A stretch of DNA of 8,495 bases from Candidatus Eiseniibacteriota bacterium (GCA_020052115.1 JAGVPR010000190.1:1-8495), one strand, 5' to 3'; shown: positions 1 through 7,054, counted from the first letter of the stretch. Translations and numbers: made by a program. The notes: generated from the letters alone by a model not told the origin.

Positions 1-501
1 CGCGTGGCGATCGCGCGCGCGAAGGGGACCCTCGGCGCGGCCGCGGAGATGGCGCGCTTCGGCGTCCGTGCGGCGATCATCGCGACAGGACTCCAGATCG
101 CGAGCGGCTTCTGGCTCCTCTTCGCCGTTCCGCGCGACGTGCTGATCGCCTTCATGCGCGAAGGGGCCGCGACGATGATCCCGCTCACCGTGGGAATCGT
201 CGCGGGTGTGGCGCTTCTCATCTTCCTCGTGCTGATCCGGGATCCGATCGCGGAGAAGCGTTTCGTGCGACGGGCCGTGGAACTCACGGCGGTCGCCGTG
301 CTCTTCATGGTGATCACGCGGCACCAGCTCCGCGCGCTCACTCTCGCGCCGGCGCGGGCCGATGAAGCCGTGCAGGCGGCGCCTCAGTGGGGGATCATCG
401 CGGCGTTCGCGGTGACGTTCCTTGCGGCAGCGGGGCTCACCGTGTATTCGCTCGTGCGGGCGGTGAAGGACCGGGCGGGTGACGGAGAGGAGGCGGCGTA
501 G
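1..501 (+). CDS. Multi-pass membrane protein, C-terminal part (cut by window start)
   Basis: The frame is open from the first base and ends at TAG 499-501, so this is probably the C-terminal part of a longer gene. The GTG at 4 and ATG at 49 lack a convincing Shine-Dalgarno sequence, so neither is chosen as a start. Counting from the GTG at 4, about four hydrophobic segments are visible: residues 20-41, 57-79, 87-107 and 128-150. Arg/Lys-rich loops lie between them (for example around 80-90), and the tail is short, charged and probably cytoplasmic (KDRAGDGEEAA). I see no catalytic or cofactor motif and do not recognise the family. The one histidine near the end of the third helix (TRHQL) is not enough to call a cytochrome. 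The gene converges on the BMP lipoprotein gene, with 15 bp between the stops and no clear terminator there. That it is a real membrane-protein gene is fairly sure; its function is unknown. Confidence 0.7.
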   Translation, partial: RVAIARAKGTLGAAAEMARFGVRAAIIATGLQIASGFWLLFAVPRDVLIAFMREGAATMIPLTVGIVAGVALLIFLVLIRDPIAEKRFVRRAVELTAVAVLFMVITRHQLRALTLAPARADEAVQAAPQWGIIAAFAVTFLAAAGLTVYSLVRAVKDRAGDGEEAA

Positions 502-516
502 CGTCGGTCCCCTCGC

Positions 517-1521
517 CTATCGCTCCTCCGCCGGAGCCGCGCCCGCGAGCACCTGCAACTTCCCCTGCCGGATATCCCGCTGCACCTCGATCAGCTTCTT
601 ACGCGTCTCGAGCGCGATGTGGCTCACGAGCAGATCATTGTATTTCACGAAGACGATCCCATCCCGGATCCCGAGCCCTTGAACGACGTGAACGAACGTC
701 CCGGCGTTGACCTGCCGCGCGACGTGCAGGAGCGCCTTGGGCACGTCAATCACCGCGCTCCCGAGTATTACCGCCGGGGCCAGACCGTTCTGATCCTTGT
801 TGGACCCGAAGGCATACGTCCCTGGATGCTCCTCCACGGCCTGGAAAACACCCAGGCCCGCCTTGTCGGCGTTCTGGAAGATGATGTCGGCTCCCTGAGC
901 GATCAGCGCGGACGCGTGCTCCTTCGCGAGCGTGACGTCGCTCCAGTTGCCGACGTACTTCGTGATCACCCTGAAGCCGGGCTTGACGGAATGGGCACCG
1001 ATCACGAAGGCATCGAACCCCGGCGCGAGGGACGGGATCTCCTCCCCGCCGACCAGGCCCGCCACCCCGGTGCGGGACATCATCGCGCTCAGCACGCCCA
1101 GCTCGTACGTCGCCTCCTCGAGGCGGAAGTTCACGGACGCGACGTTCACGGCCGATTTGTTCCCTGCGATCACGACGAACGTCGTCTTGGGGAAAGCCTC
1201 CGCGACGCGCATCGCGGCATCGCCGAACTCGTATCCATGCCCGAGGATGAGCCGGTAGCCCTGCGATGCGTACTGCCGGAAGTTCTCCTCGAACTGGCTC
1301 TTCTCGAGGCTCTCGACGTACGAAACCTCGGCGCCCATCTGGTCGCGGATGACCTGCAGGCCTTCATACGCGCTCGCGTTCCACCCATCGTCGGAGATCG
1401 GGCCGGTGAGGAGCAGCGCAACGCGGAAAGGCGCCGGCGTCGAGGTCTCGGAGCGCCGATCGCTGGTGCCGCAGCCGGCGGCAAGCAAGAAGACGAAGGC
1501 AAAGGCGATCCACTGTCGCAT
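517..1521 (-). CDS. BMP-family (Med/PnrA-like) substrate-binding lipoprotein
   Basis: This is a predicted surface lipoprotein of the BMP family, the solute receptors of ABC importers; characterised members such as PnrA bind purine nucleosides. The 334-residue length fits. The start at 1521 is chosen because GAAGGAGGT lies just upstream with good spacing; an in-frame ATG at 1554 lacks this and would bury the signal peptide. Residues 1-16 form a lipoprotein signal, with the lipobox cysteine at C17 (LLAAGC). Family landmarks are the first strand and loop (RVALLLTGPISDDGWNAS, 33-50) followed by AYEGL, ILGHGYEFGDA at 92-102, GLVGGEEIPSL at 155-165, YVGNWSD at 189-195, and GADIIFQNADKAGLGVF at 210-226. 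The usual GxDxDQ segment reads GSNKDQN (239-245), so ligand specificity may differ. No ATPase or permease gene of an importer is in view. A strong-looking promoter precedes it. The family is near certain; the ligand is unknown. Confidence 0.93.
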   Translation of the reverse strand: MRQWIAFAFVFLLAAGCGTSDRRSETSTPAPFRVALLLTGPISDDGWNASAYEGLQVIRDQMGAEVSYVESLEKSQFEENFRQYASQGYRLILGHGYEFGDAAMRVAEAFPKTTFVVIAGNKSAVNVASVNFRLEEATYELGVLSAMMSRTGVAGLVGGEEIPSLAPGFDAFVIGAHSVKPGFRVITKYVGNWSDVTLAKEHASALIAQGADIIFQNADKAGLGVFQAVEEHPGTYAFGSNKDQNGLAPAVILGSAVIDVPKALLHVARQVNAGTFVHVVQGLGIRDGIVFVKYNDLLVSHIALETRKKLIEVQRDIRQGKLQVLAGAAPAEER

Positions 1522-1575
1522 CGTGACCTCCTTCAGGGCGGCATGCGATTCCACGTGCTCGAGGGTTTCGGTCCG

Positions 1576-1604
1576 ACTATAGTTTTCGCTGCAGGCGAGG
1601 TCAA
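1576..1604 (-). promoter_or_regulatory. Predicted sigma-70-type promoter of the BMP lipoprotein gene
   Basis: Read on the minus strand, TTGACC (plus 1599-1604) and TATAGT (plus 1576-1581) are separated by exactly 17 bp. Transcription would begin near 1569, leaving a leader of about 48 nt with GAAGGAGGT just before the ATG at 1521. The -10 sits inside the palindrome ACTATAGT (1576-1583), so TATAGT also reads on the plus strand towards the sialidase-like gene, but I see no good -35 in that direction. Confidence 0.65.
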
Positions 1605-1653
1605 GGCGGCGCGGCCCGAGGCGAGCCTTCCCGCAGGAGGAGATGCAGAGAAG

Positions 1654-3021
1654 ATGTTGCTCCGAAGGTGCACATCGGCGGCGTGGCGGGCGGCTTTCGT
1701 TGCAATCGCCGTCGCTTCGCTCGCACTATCCGGATGCGGAAAGCGCGCGCGCACGACGGAATCGGCCAGCCCGCTCGAGTGGGAGGGCGCACCGGTGGAC
1801 GTGCTCCTTCGGCTTCCTGCGCCCGCGGCGGCCGACAGCGACAGCGTGGTCACGACCGCCGGTAACGCGTCGCTCGAGTGCGGGCCCGATGCCGTCATCT
1901 ATCTCGCCTGGACGGCGTCCGCCGGCGATTCCACGGACATCCTTCTCGCCCGGTCGGCCGATCTCGGCGCACGCTTCACCGAGACGGCCCGTGTCAATGA
2001 CCGCCCCGGCAAGGTCGCCGTCGCCGGAAGCGGCCAGACGGCGCCCCGGATCGCGCTCGACCGGCAGGGGATGATCCACGCGTTGTGGACCGATCGCCGC
2101 TCGGGCGGGGACGCGCCTCGGGACCTCGATGTGTACTGCTCGCGCTCGGACGACGGAGGTGCTTCGTTCCTGCCGTCCGTGCGCGTGGACGACGGCCCGG
2201 ACTCGACGGCGCAGGCGTGTGCGGCGATGTGCATTGACGAGGCCGGCGCGATGTGGGCCGCGTGGCTCGATTCCCGTGACGGCACGCCTGAGGATCCGAA
2301 TCGAGCGCACGTACGGCTGACTCACTCCTTGGACGGCGCGCGGAGCTTCCTCCCCTCCGTGGATGTGACCGCCGCGCTCGCTCACGGCGTGTGCCCGGGC
2401 TGCCGGCCGGCCGTCGCGGTACATGAGTATGATGTGCTCCTTCTCTTCCGGAATGACGTGGAGAACGTGCGTGACATAGCGTTCGCGCGCTCGCGCGACC
2501 GCGGGGCGACCTTCGATACGACGCGCTCGATCGCGGATGAAGGCTGGCGCACCGAGGTCTGCCCTTCCGACGGCCCTGCGGTCTTGATGCTCCGGGACCG
2601 GCGGTGGGCCGCCGCGTGGTCAACCGGCGCCGGGGGCGCGCGGGCCGTGAAGTTCTTCGCGGCCTCGCTCGATGACTCGCTCCTCCCGGCTCCTGTGACG
2701 CTCGCCCCTGCGGCACCGGGCGCGGATCAGATGCACCCCACTCTCTTCGCTCGCGATTCGCTGGTCGTCGTCTGCTGGGAGGAGTCGGTTGGGGGAACGA
2801 CGGGGCTCGCGCTCGCGCTCTCGAAGGATGGCGGGAGCACGTTCTCGCCCAGCGAGGCGTTCGCAGTACCCGCCATCAGCGTGAGCCGCGGTCCCTCGGT
2901 CGCTCTCGCAGGATGGCGGCATCTTCTCTTCGCCTGGTCGGTGGGAGAGGCCCGCGGCGGCGTGCGGCTCATGCGGGCGCTCCTCGAAGGAGGCGCGCCG
3001 GCGCGCAGCCGGCCGTCGTAG
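1654..3021 (+). CDS. Sialidase-like (Asp-box/BNR beta-propeller) lipoprotein
   Basis: This is a 455-residue predicted lipoprotein. The frame is open much further upstream (to 619), but that part is antisense to the BMP gene. The start at 1654 gives a typical lipoprotein signal (RR near the N-terminus, hydrophobic 13-25, LSGC with C28), and GGAGGAG lies about 11 nt before it. Five Asp-box motifs of the form S-x-D-x-G-x-x-F occur at 101-108, 165-172, 225-232, 280-287 and 390-397. They are the hallmark of sialidase-type six-bladed propellers. A C-x-x-C pair (C247, C250 in GVCPGCRPAVAV) and C303 in EVCPSDGPAV recall a conserved cysteine pattern of a non-sialidase subgroup. I see no convincing sialidase Arg triad, and Asp boxes are structural, so enzymatic sialidase activity should not be assumed. 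It is divergent from the BMP gene and 49 bp upstream of the holin-like gene. The fold is confident; the substrate is unknown. Confidence 0.85.
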   Translation: MLLRRCTSAAWRAAFVAIAVASLALSGCGKRARTTESASPLEWEGAPVDVLLRLPAPAAADSDSVVTTAGNASLECGPDAVIYLAWTASAGDSTDILLARSADLGARFTETARVNDRPGKVAVAGSGQTAPRIALDRQGMIHALWTDRRSGGDAPRDLDVYCSRSDDGGASFLPSVRVDDGPDSTAQACAAMCIDEAGAMWAAWLDSRDGTPEDPNRAHVRLTHSLDGARSFLPSVDVTAALAHGVCPGCRPAVAVHEYDVLLLFRNDVENVRDIAFARSRDRGATFDTTRSIADEGWRTEVCPSDGPAVLMLRDRRWAAAWSTGAGGARAVKFFAASLDDSLLPAPVTLAPAAPGADQMHPTLFARDSLVVVCWEESVGGTTGLALALSKDGGSTFSPSEAFAVPAISVSRGPSVALAGWRHLLFAWSVGEARGGVRLMRALLEGGAPARSRPS

Positions 3022-3070
3022 ACTCGAACCGCGCGGACCCCGCACCGCCGTGGGTCCAAGGAGGTCGCGG

Positions 3071-3430
3071 ATGCCTGGCTTTCTCGTCCGGTTCATCGTG
3101 ATGTGCGCCGCTCTCGCCTTGACGGCATTGTTCGTCCGCGGGATTGACATCACCGGCTCGAACATCTTCGCGCGCGTCTTCGCGCTCGGGATCACCGCAC
3201 TCGTGCTCGGAATCCTCAACGCGATCGTGAGGCCGGTCCTGGTCCTCCTGACGCTCCCGCTCACGATCGTGACGCTGGGGCTCTTCCTGCTCGTCTTGAA
3301 CGCCCTGCTCTTCTGGCTTGCGGGGACCGTCGTGCAGGGGTTCGAGGTGCACGGCTTCGGGCCGGCCCTGGTCGGGACGATCCTCATGACGGTGATTTCG
3401 TTCGTGCTGAACAGAGTGGTGAAGGACTAG
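3071..3430 (+). CDS. Phage_holin_4_2 (YvlD-like) family membrane protein
   Basis: A 119-residue membrane protein. The start at 3071 follows AAGGAGGT with about 5 nt spacing; an in-frame GTG at 3050 is less well placed. There are about four hydrophobic helices: 4-21, 33-53, 55-84 and 99-117. The family signature is the segment around 49-80: LNAIVRPVL, then LTLPLTIVTLGLF, then LVLNALLFW. The Arg-Pro between helices 2 and 3 and the TLP...TLGLF motif are typical of PF04020. Despite the Pfam name (mycobacterial four-TM phage holin), members such as B. subtilis YvlD are ordinary chromosomal genes of uncertain envelope function, and nothing nearby is viral. The gene may be cotranscribed with the Asp-box lipoprotein 49 bp upstream. 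Family assignment is strong; the function is not established. Confidence 0.9.
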   Translation: MPGFLVRFIVMCAALALTALFVRGIDITGSNIFARVFALGITALVLGILNAIVRPVLVLLTLPLTIVTLGLFLLVLNALLFWLAGTVVQGFEVHGFGPALVGTILMTVISFVLNRVVKD

Positions 3431-3514
3431 GGAGGCAGGATTCCCAGCCACACGCCGAGTCAGCTTGCCCTGACCCGTGCGGAGTGACAGCAACGGATTC
3501 GGAAGGAGGATGCG

Positions 3515-4036
3515 ATGGACCAGGCCCACCTCCAAATCCGAGAAGCCCGTCTTCCGGACCAAGTCGCGATCCGCGCGCTGACGCTGGCCGCGTACGAGGA
3601 GTACTCCATCCCGCTCGGCGAGCATTGGGACATGTACCGGCAGAACATCCTGGCGACGCTCGCTTCGGCGGACTCAGCCACGCAGATCGTCGCCGTGCAA
3701 GACGGCGCGATCGTCGGCGCGGTGCTCTTGTACGCGGCCGGGACCCAAAGGGCGCCGGAGTCGGAATCGAGGCCGTTTCCTGAGGTCCGCCTCCTCGCCG
3801 TGCCACCCGCTCTGCGCGGCCGAGGCATCGCCCGCGCGCTGATGGATGAGTGCATCCGGCGCGCGCGACGATCGGGCGCCCCGGCGATGACCCTGCACAC
3901 GAGCGACATGATGCAGACGGCGATGCTTCTCTACGAACGCATGGGCTTCGTGCGTGCCCCCGAGCTGGACTTCTATCCGGCCCCCGGTCTGACGGTCAAG
4001 GGCTTCCGTCTGGAGCTTGACCGGCTCAGCCGCTGA
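3515..4036 (+). CDS. GNAT-family N-acetyltransferase
   Basis: A 173-residue protein expected to transfer an acetyl group from acetyl-CoA to an amine in the cytoplasm. The start at 3515 has GGAAGGAGG upstream with about 5 nt spacing. The N-terminal strand IREARLPDQVAIRALTLAAY (8-27) is the usual GNAT beginning. The central strand and acetyl-CoA pyrophosphate loop read VRLLAVPPALRGRGIARAL (91-109), with the canonical R-G-x-G-x-A at 101-106. The C-terminal part has TLHTSDMMQTAMLLYERMGF (126-145), motif B, where a tyrosine before E-R-M-G-F is the likely general-acid position, followed by LDFYPAPGLTVKGFRLEL. The insert at 78-88 (QRAPESESRPF) is a variable loop. The acceptor cannot be read from sequence. 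It lies 84 bp after the holin-like gene and 76 bp before the DUF4143 gene on the same strand. The family is certain; the substrate is unknown. Confidence 0.95.
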   Translation: MDQAHLQIREARLPDQVAIRALTLAAYEEYSIPLGEHWDMYRQNILATLASADSATQIVAVQDGAIVGAVLLYAAGTQRAPESESRPFPEVRLLAVPPALRGRGIARALMDECIRRARRSGAPAMTLHTSDMMQTAMLLYERMGFVRAPELDFYPAPGLTVKGFRLELDRLSR

Positions 4037-4077
4037 GCGGCCGTCCGACCCTCCATCCATTACCATGAAATTCGAAC

Positions 4078-4105
4078 TTGCGGTGTTCGATTTTCGTGGT
4101 AGGAT
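4078..4105 (+). promoter_or_regulatory. Predicted promoter of the DUF4143 ATPase gene, possibly leaderless
   Basis: TTGCGG at 4078-4083 and TAGGAT at 4100-4105 are spaced by 16 bp. A transcript starting the usual 6-8 nt after the -10 would begin at about 4112-4113, which is the ATG itself. The AGGA at 4101-4104 would serve as a Shine-Dalgarno sequence only for read-through from the GNAT gene. The -35 is imperfect, so confidence is moderate. Confidence 0.4.
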
Positions 4106-4112
4106 TCCGGGC

Positions 4113-5294
4113 ATGATCGATCGTCCGCAATGGCTGGCCGCAATCCGGGCTTCCCTCAGACGAAGCCGCGTGACGGCGCTTGTCGGGCCGCGGCAATCGG
4201 GCAAGACGACGCTGGCACGGGAGATCGTGCCCGCGGACTCGCCGGGCTACTTCGATCTCGAAGACCCGCGCAGCCTCGCTCGGCTCGCAGAGCCCATGAC
4301 GGCTCTGGCTCCGCTCAGGGGCATCGTCGTCATTGACGAGATTCAGCGACGGCCCGACCTCTTCCCGATTCTCCGCGTGCTGGCTGATCGGCGGCCGCTC
4401 CGATCTCGATTCCTGATCCTCGGAAGCGCGGGCGCCGAGCTCACTCGCCAATCTTCGGAGACGCTCGCCGGCCGGATCGAGACCGTGACCTTGAGCGGGT
4501 TCGGGCTGCAGGAGCTGGGCGTGAAAGCGCTGATGCGGCACTGGCGGCGCGGCGGCTTCCCGTCCGCATATCTTGCCCGTTCGGAGCAAGCAAGCGCCGT
4601 CTGGCGCCGGCAGTTCATCCACACGTACCTGGAGCGCGACCTGCCGCAGCTCGGCATCACGACCCCTGCGACGACTATCCTCCGCTTCTGGACGATGCTC
4701 GCTCATTACCACGGCGGCATCTGGAACGCGGCGGAGGCCTCCCGCTCATTGGGCGTCAGCGAGCCAACGGCTCGGCGATATCTGGATCTCCTGACCGGGC
4801 TCTTCCTCGTCAGACAGCTCCAACCGTGGCACGAGAACCTCAAGAAACGACAGGTCAAGTCGCCGAAGATCTACCTGCCCGACAGCGGCCTGCTTCATTC
4901 ACTCTTGGGCGTCGTCACTGAGCGAGAGATTCTCTCTCACCCCAAGGCCGGCGCCTCCTGGGAAGGTTATGCAATCGAGGAGACCCTTCGCGCCGTCCAG
5001 GCCGATGCAGCTTACTTCTGGGCGACCCATACAGGGGCCGAGCTGGATCTCTTGCTCTTCGTACGCGGCCGGCGCATCGGCGTCGAGGTCAAATTTCAGG
5101 ACGCGCCGCGCATGACACCCTCCATGCGAATCGCCCTCGAGGATCTCGGTCTCGAACGCCTGGTCGTTCTCTACCCCGGGGACGTTCAATACGACATCGA
5201 GCGTCGTGTCTTGGTGCTTCCTTTGGCTGAGCTTGCAGCGAGCGGAGCCGACGCGATTATCGGCAGCCCGGCAGGGCGGAAGCGAAGAGCCTGA
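4113..5294 (+). CDS. AAA-type ATPase with DUF4143 (PD-(D/E)XK-like) C-terminus
   Basis: A 393-residue two-part ATPase of the AAA_14/DUF4143 group, about the usual length. The start at 4113 is chosen because relatives begin with a short M-I-x-R-P segment about 20 residues before the P-loop. Earlier in-frame starts (TTG 4017, ATG 4065) would overlap the GNAT gene or add unmatched residues. Walker A is GPRQSGKTT (25-33); Walker B is IVVIDEI (71-77) followed by QRRPDLFPIL; the sensor-1 region is ILGSAG (102-107). A winged-helix-like stretch, AAEASRSLGVSEPTARRYL, covers 206-224. The C-terminal DUF4143 domain carries WEGYAIEE (283-290), then GAELD (308-312) and EVK (325-327), a PD-(D/E)XK nuclease-like arrangement that looks intact. 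The family is common, mobile and poorly understood, and it is often an orphan as here. It converges on the regulator gene with 9 bp between stops. The role is unknown; toxin or defence ideas are speculation. Confidence 0.93.
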   Translation: MIDRPQWLAAIRASLRRSRVTALVGPRQSGKTTLAREIVPADSPGYFDLEDPRSLARLAEPMTALAPLRGIVVIDEIQRRPDLFPILRVLADRRPLRSRFLILGSAGAELTRQSSETLAGRIETVTLSGFGLQELGVKALMRHWRRGGFPSAYLARSEQASAVWRRQFIHTYLERDLPQLGITTPATTILRFWTMLAHYHGGIWNAAEASRSLGVSEPTARRYLDLLTGLFLVRQLQPWHENLKKRQVKSPKIYLPDSGLLHSLLGVVTEREILSHPKAGASWEGYAIEETLRAVQADAAYFWATHTGAELDLLLFVRGRRIGVEVKFQDAPRMTPSMRIALEDLGLERLVVLYPGDVQYDIERRVLVLPLAELAASGADAIIGSPAGRKRRA

Positions 5295-5303
5295 CAGCGC
5301 CCC

Positions 5304-6971
5304 TCAATTCCTGCTCCACGCCGGCATCGCGCTCATGAGACTGTCCGCCCGCTCGTACGACTCCTTCTCGTCAACGCCGCCCTGCCAGTGAGCGATCCAT
5401 CCCGCAAGAAGTCGCCGCACCTCCTCGCGCGGCTTGAGCTGCCCCTCGTCGTCGGCGCAGTAGCGGCAGTACCGATCGGACACGCCCCGGTTGTGCTCGT
5501 CGAAGAGCGAGACGGAGCACGAACGGCAGAACCGCGACGCTCCCGCCGACGAGGGCGCCTCGATCGCATGCATCGCCGGCAGGCGGGCTCGCGCCGCATC
5601 GAGCGCCTCGCGCCACTCTCCCGGCACCAGCGTCGAGGCGATCGCACCGATGCGGTCGGCGCGGTCTACCGGCGACAGGGAGCTCAGGCGCGGCTCGACC
5701 ACCGGCCGGAGGTCCTCCGCGAGGAGGCCGACCAACCGCGCGCAGTACGCCGCCTGAAACGCCGGCGTCGCAAGCGCGAAGTGTTCAGGCTTGAACGCGG
5801 CGACCCACCCGGCACGGCCCCCGAGTTCGATCTCCGCGGCGGCATCGGCATACAGATGTGCGGCATCCTCGACCGCACATTCGAACATCTCCTCGTCGCG
5901 CGCCCGATCGAGCCACCCCGCCCAGGAGTTGGCGCGCGCCGAAACGGCGATCGAAAGGGGATAGCTCGGCCGAGGATTGCCGGCCACATCTTTCAGAGCG
6001 AATCGGTCAATCGCGGCCAGCGTCTCTCGCGCGCTTCTGCACGACCATTCGAGACCCACGAGCACGATCGCTTCGCTCCTCGATCTCTCGAGCATCCGCG
6101 CCACTGCGCCCGACAGCTCCGCCCCCGCATCGCAGCAGATGACCGCGAGACTCTCCGCGGCGAATCCGCGCTGAGCGATCAGATACTGCCTCGCGGCCTC
6201 ATCGAGCGCGGCGACCCTCGTCGCTGAACCGGGCGTGACGTCGCGCCAGCCGGGAAAGGGAGCTGTCGAACCCTCGATCCGCAACGCGACCGCCTCGATG
6301 TGACCTCGCCAGCCCGGGATCACATGGAAGCTCGCCGCTGCCGCCCGCCTCGAAACCGTGGCGATCACGCCGGCCGCCATGTCGTACGAAGGCGATGGCC
6401 CGAGAAGATCGGCCACCGCCTCCTCCTCACTCACGACGGCGCTCTCGATAGCGCTCCCCGGTTCGAGGGAGTTCACGAGCCGCCGCGCGTACCGTTCGAG
6501 GAAGGACATGCCGTGCAGCCGAAGCGCCGTCGCAAGGGGTGACCCGCGAACCACCGCAAGCCTTACGGCGCCGGCATGCCCCCGAGTCCGCGTCCCTCTC
6601 ACCGCAGTGGTCGTCGCCGAACGCGCGGCCGGCCGTCGCTCGATCCCAAGGAGCGCCGCGTTCACGGCCGCTTCGATGTCGGGCTCCCAGCGGATACCGG
6701 CGGCTTCTACCCACTCGCGCGGATCGTGGCCGAGCTGCCGCGCGAGCCGCGCAAGGGTGCGCGCCCACGCCCGGCGGATCCGGTTGTTCGTGCCCTTGGC
6801 AAAGGACGGCACATCCCCGCTGACGAGGATTCTCTGGAGCGTGTGCGTCGCGACCCCGAGATCACGGGCGAGCGCCTGCCGTGACGCTGCCTTCTCATCG
6901 GCAGCCTTCAGCGCCTCCCAGATCCCGCGGAAGGATCGCGGCAGCCCGCTCGGCGGCGTGCGACCGCTCAT
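5304..6971 (-). CDS. XRE-like HTH, periplasmic-binding-like and zinc-ribbon fusion regulator
   Basis: A 555-residue protein without signal peptide, expected to act in the cytoplasm as a DNA-binding sensor. The HTH lies at about 30-50 (SRQALARDLGVATHTLQRIL), followed by RAWARTLARLARQLGHDP (67-84), the helical packing typical of XRE/Cro domains. After a low-complexity linker (111-133), residues about 135-380 resemble a type-2 periplasmic-binding (SBP_bac_3-like) fold: VRLAVVRGSPLATAL, then YDMAAGVIATVSRR (196-209), then FHVIPGW, and YLIAQRGFAAESLAVICCD (263-281). The C-terminus has C482-x2-C485 and C502-x2-C505, then REEVRRLLAGWIAHWQGG and a terminal AMPAW, matching the putative zinc ribbon PF12674 pattern as I remember it. 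The start at 6971 is preceded by an unusual run of eight G residues rather than a standard Shine-Dalgarno. It is divergent from the FG-GAP gene, and palindromic sites overlap both promoters, implying autoregulation. HTH and ribbon are confident; the middle fold is an inference. Confidence 0.85.
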   Translation of the reverse strand: MSGRTPPSGLPRSFRGIWEALKAADEKAASRQALARDLGVATHTLQRILVSGDVPSFAKGTNNRIRRAWARTLARLARQLGHDPREWVEAAGIRWEPDIEAAVNAALLGIERRPAARSATTTAVRGTRTRGHAGAVRLAVVRGSPLATALRLHGMSFLERYARRLVNSLEPGSAIESAVVSEEEAVADLLGPSPSYDMAAGVIATVSRRAAAASFHVIPGWRGHIEAVALRIEGSTAPFPGWRDVTPGSATRVAALDEAARQYLIAQRGFAAESLAVICCDAGAELSGAVARMLERSRSEAIVLVGLEWSCRSARETLAAIDRFALKDVAGNPRPSYPLSIAVSARANSWAGWLDRARDEEMFECAVEDAAHLYADAAAEIELGGRAGWVAAFKPEHFALATPAFQAAYCARLVGLLAEDLRPVVEPRLSSLSPVDRADRIGAIASTLVPGEWREALDAARARLPAMHAIEAPSSAGASRFCRSCSVSLFDEHNRGVSDRYCRYCADDEGQLKPREEVRRLLAGWIAHWQGGVDEKESYERADSLMSAMPAWSRN

Positions 6972-7014
6972 GTTCGTCCCCCCCCGGCATTCTCAAAGCG
7001 GGAGGTTTCCCTCC

Positions 7015-7032
7015 GGCCGTTTCTAAAAATGA
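7015..7032 (-). promoter_or_regulatory. Operator-like site A over the regulator promoter
   Basis: On the minus strand this reads TCATTTTTAGAAACGGCC. It matches site B (TCATTTCTAGAAACGCC) at nearly every position and is a degenerate form of the palindrome TTTCTAGAAA. It overlaps the predicted -10 and start region of the regulator promoter, so binding here would be expected to repress the regulator's own gene. Confidence 0.6.
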
Positions 7033-7054
7033 CACGGCGCGGCATCCCAGTCAA
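7026..7054 (-). promoter_or_regulatory. Predicted promoter of the regulator gene
   Basis: On the minus strand, TTGACT (plus 7049-7054) is followed after 17 bp by CATTTT (plus 7026-7031). The -35 is good and the -10 weak. Transcription would begin near 7019, giving a leader of about 48 nt. The -10 lies inside operator site A. Confidence 0.4.

Noticed and set aside
1522..1554. Upstream ATG at 1554 for the BMP lipoprotein
   Set aside because: The ATG at 1521 has a perfect GGAGGT ribosome site and begins directly with the lipoprotein signal peptide.
619..1653. Upstream extension of the sialidase-like frame (open from 619)
   Set aside because: It lies entirely antisense to the well-supported BMP gene, reads as a low-complexity Arg/Glu/Asp-rich shadow, and would bury the lipoprotein signal peptide that begins at 1654.
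1726..2716. Minus-strand open frames opposite the sialidase-like gene
   Set aside because: They have biased Arg/Pro/Ala composition typical of antisense frames in GC-rich DNA, while the plus strand carries five Asp boxes.
3071..3430. Prophage indication from the holin-like gene
   Set aside because: PF04020 members are common chromosomal genes, and no lysis, structural or integrase gene is nearby.
3459..3474. Small hairpin GTCAG-CTTGCC-CTGAC between the holin-like and GNAT genes
   Set aside because: The stem is only 5 bp with no following T-run, so it is not a credible intrinsic terminator.
5388..6227. Plus-strand open frame of 279 codons opposite the regulator
   Set aside because: It is Arg-rich shadow sequence of a high-GC gene, with no domain and no ribosome site.
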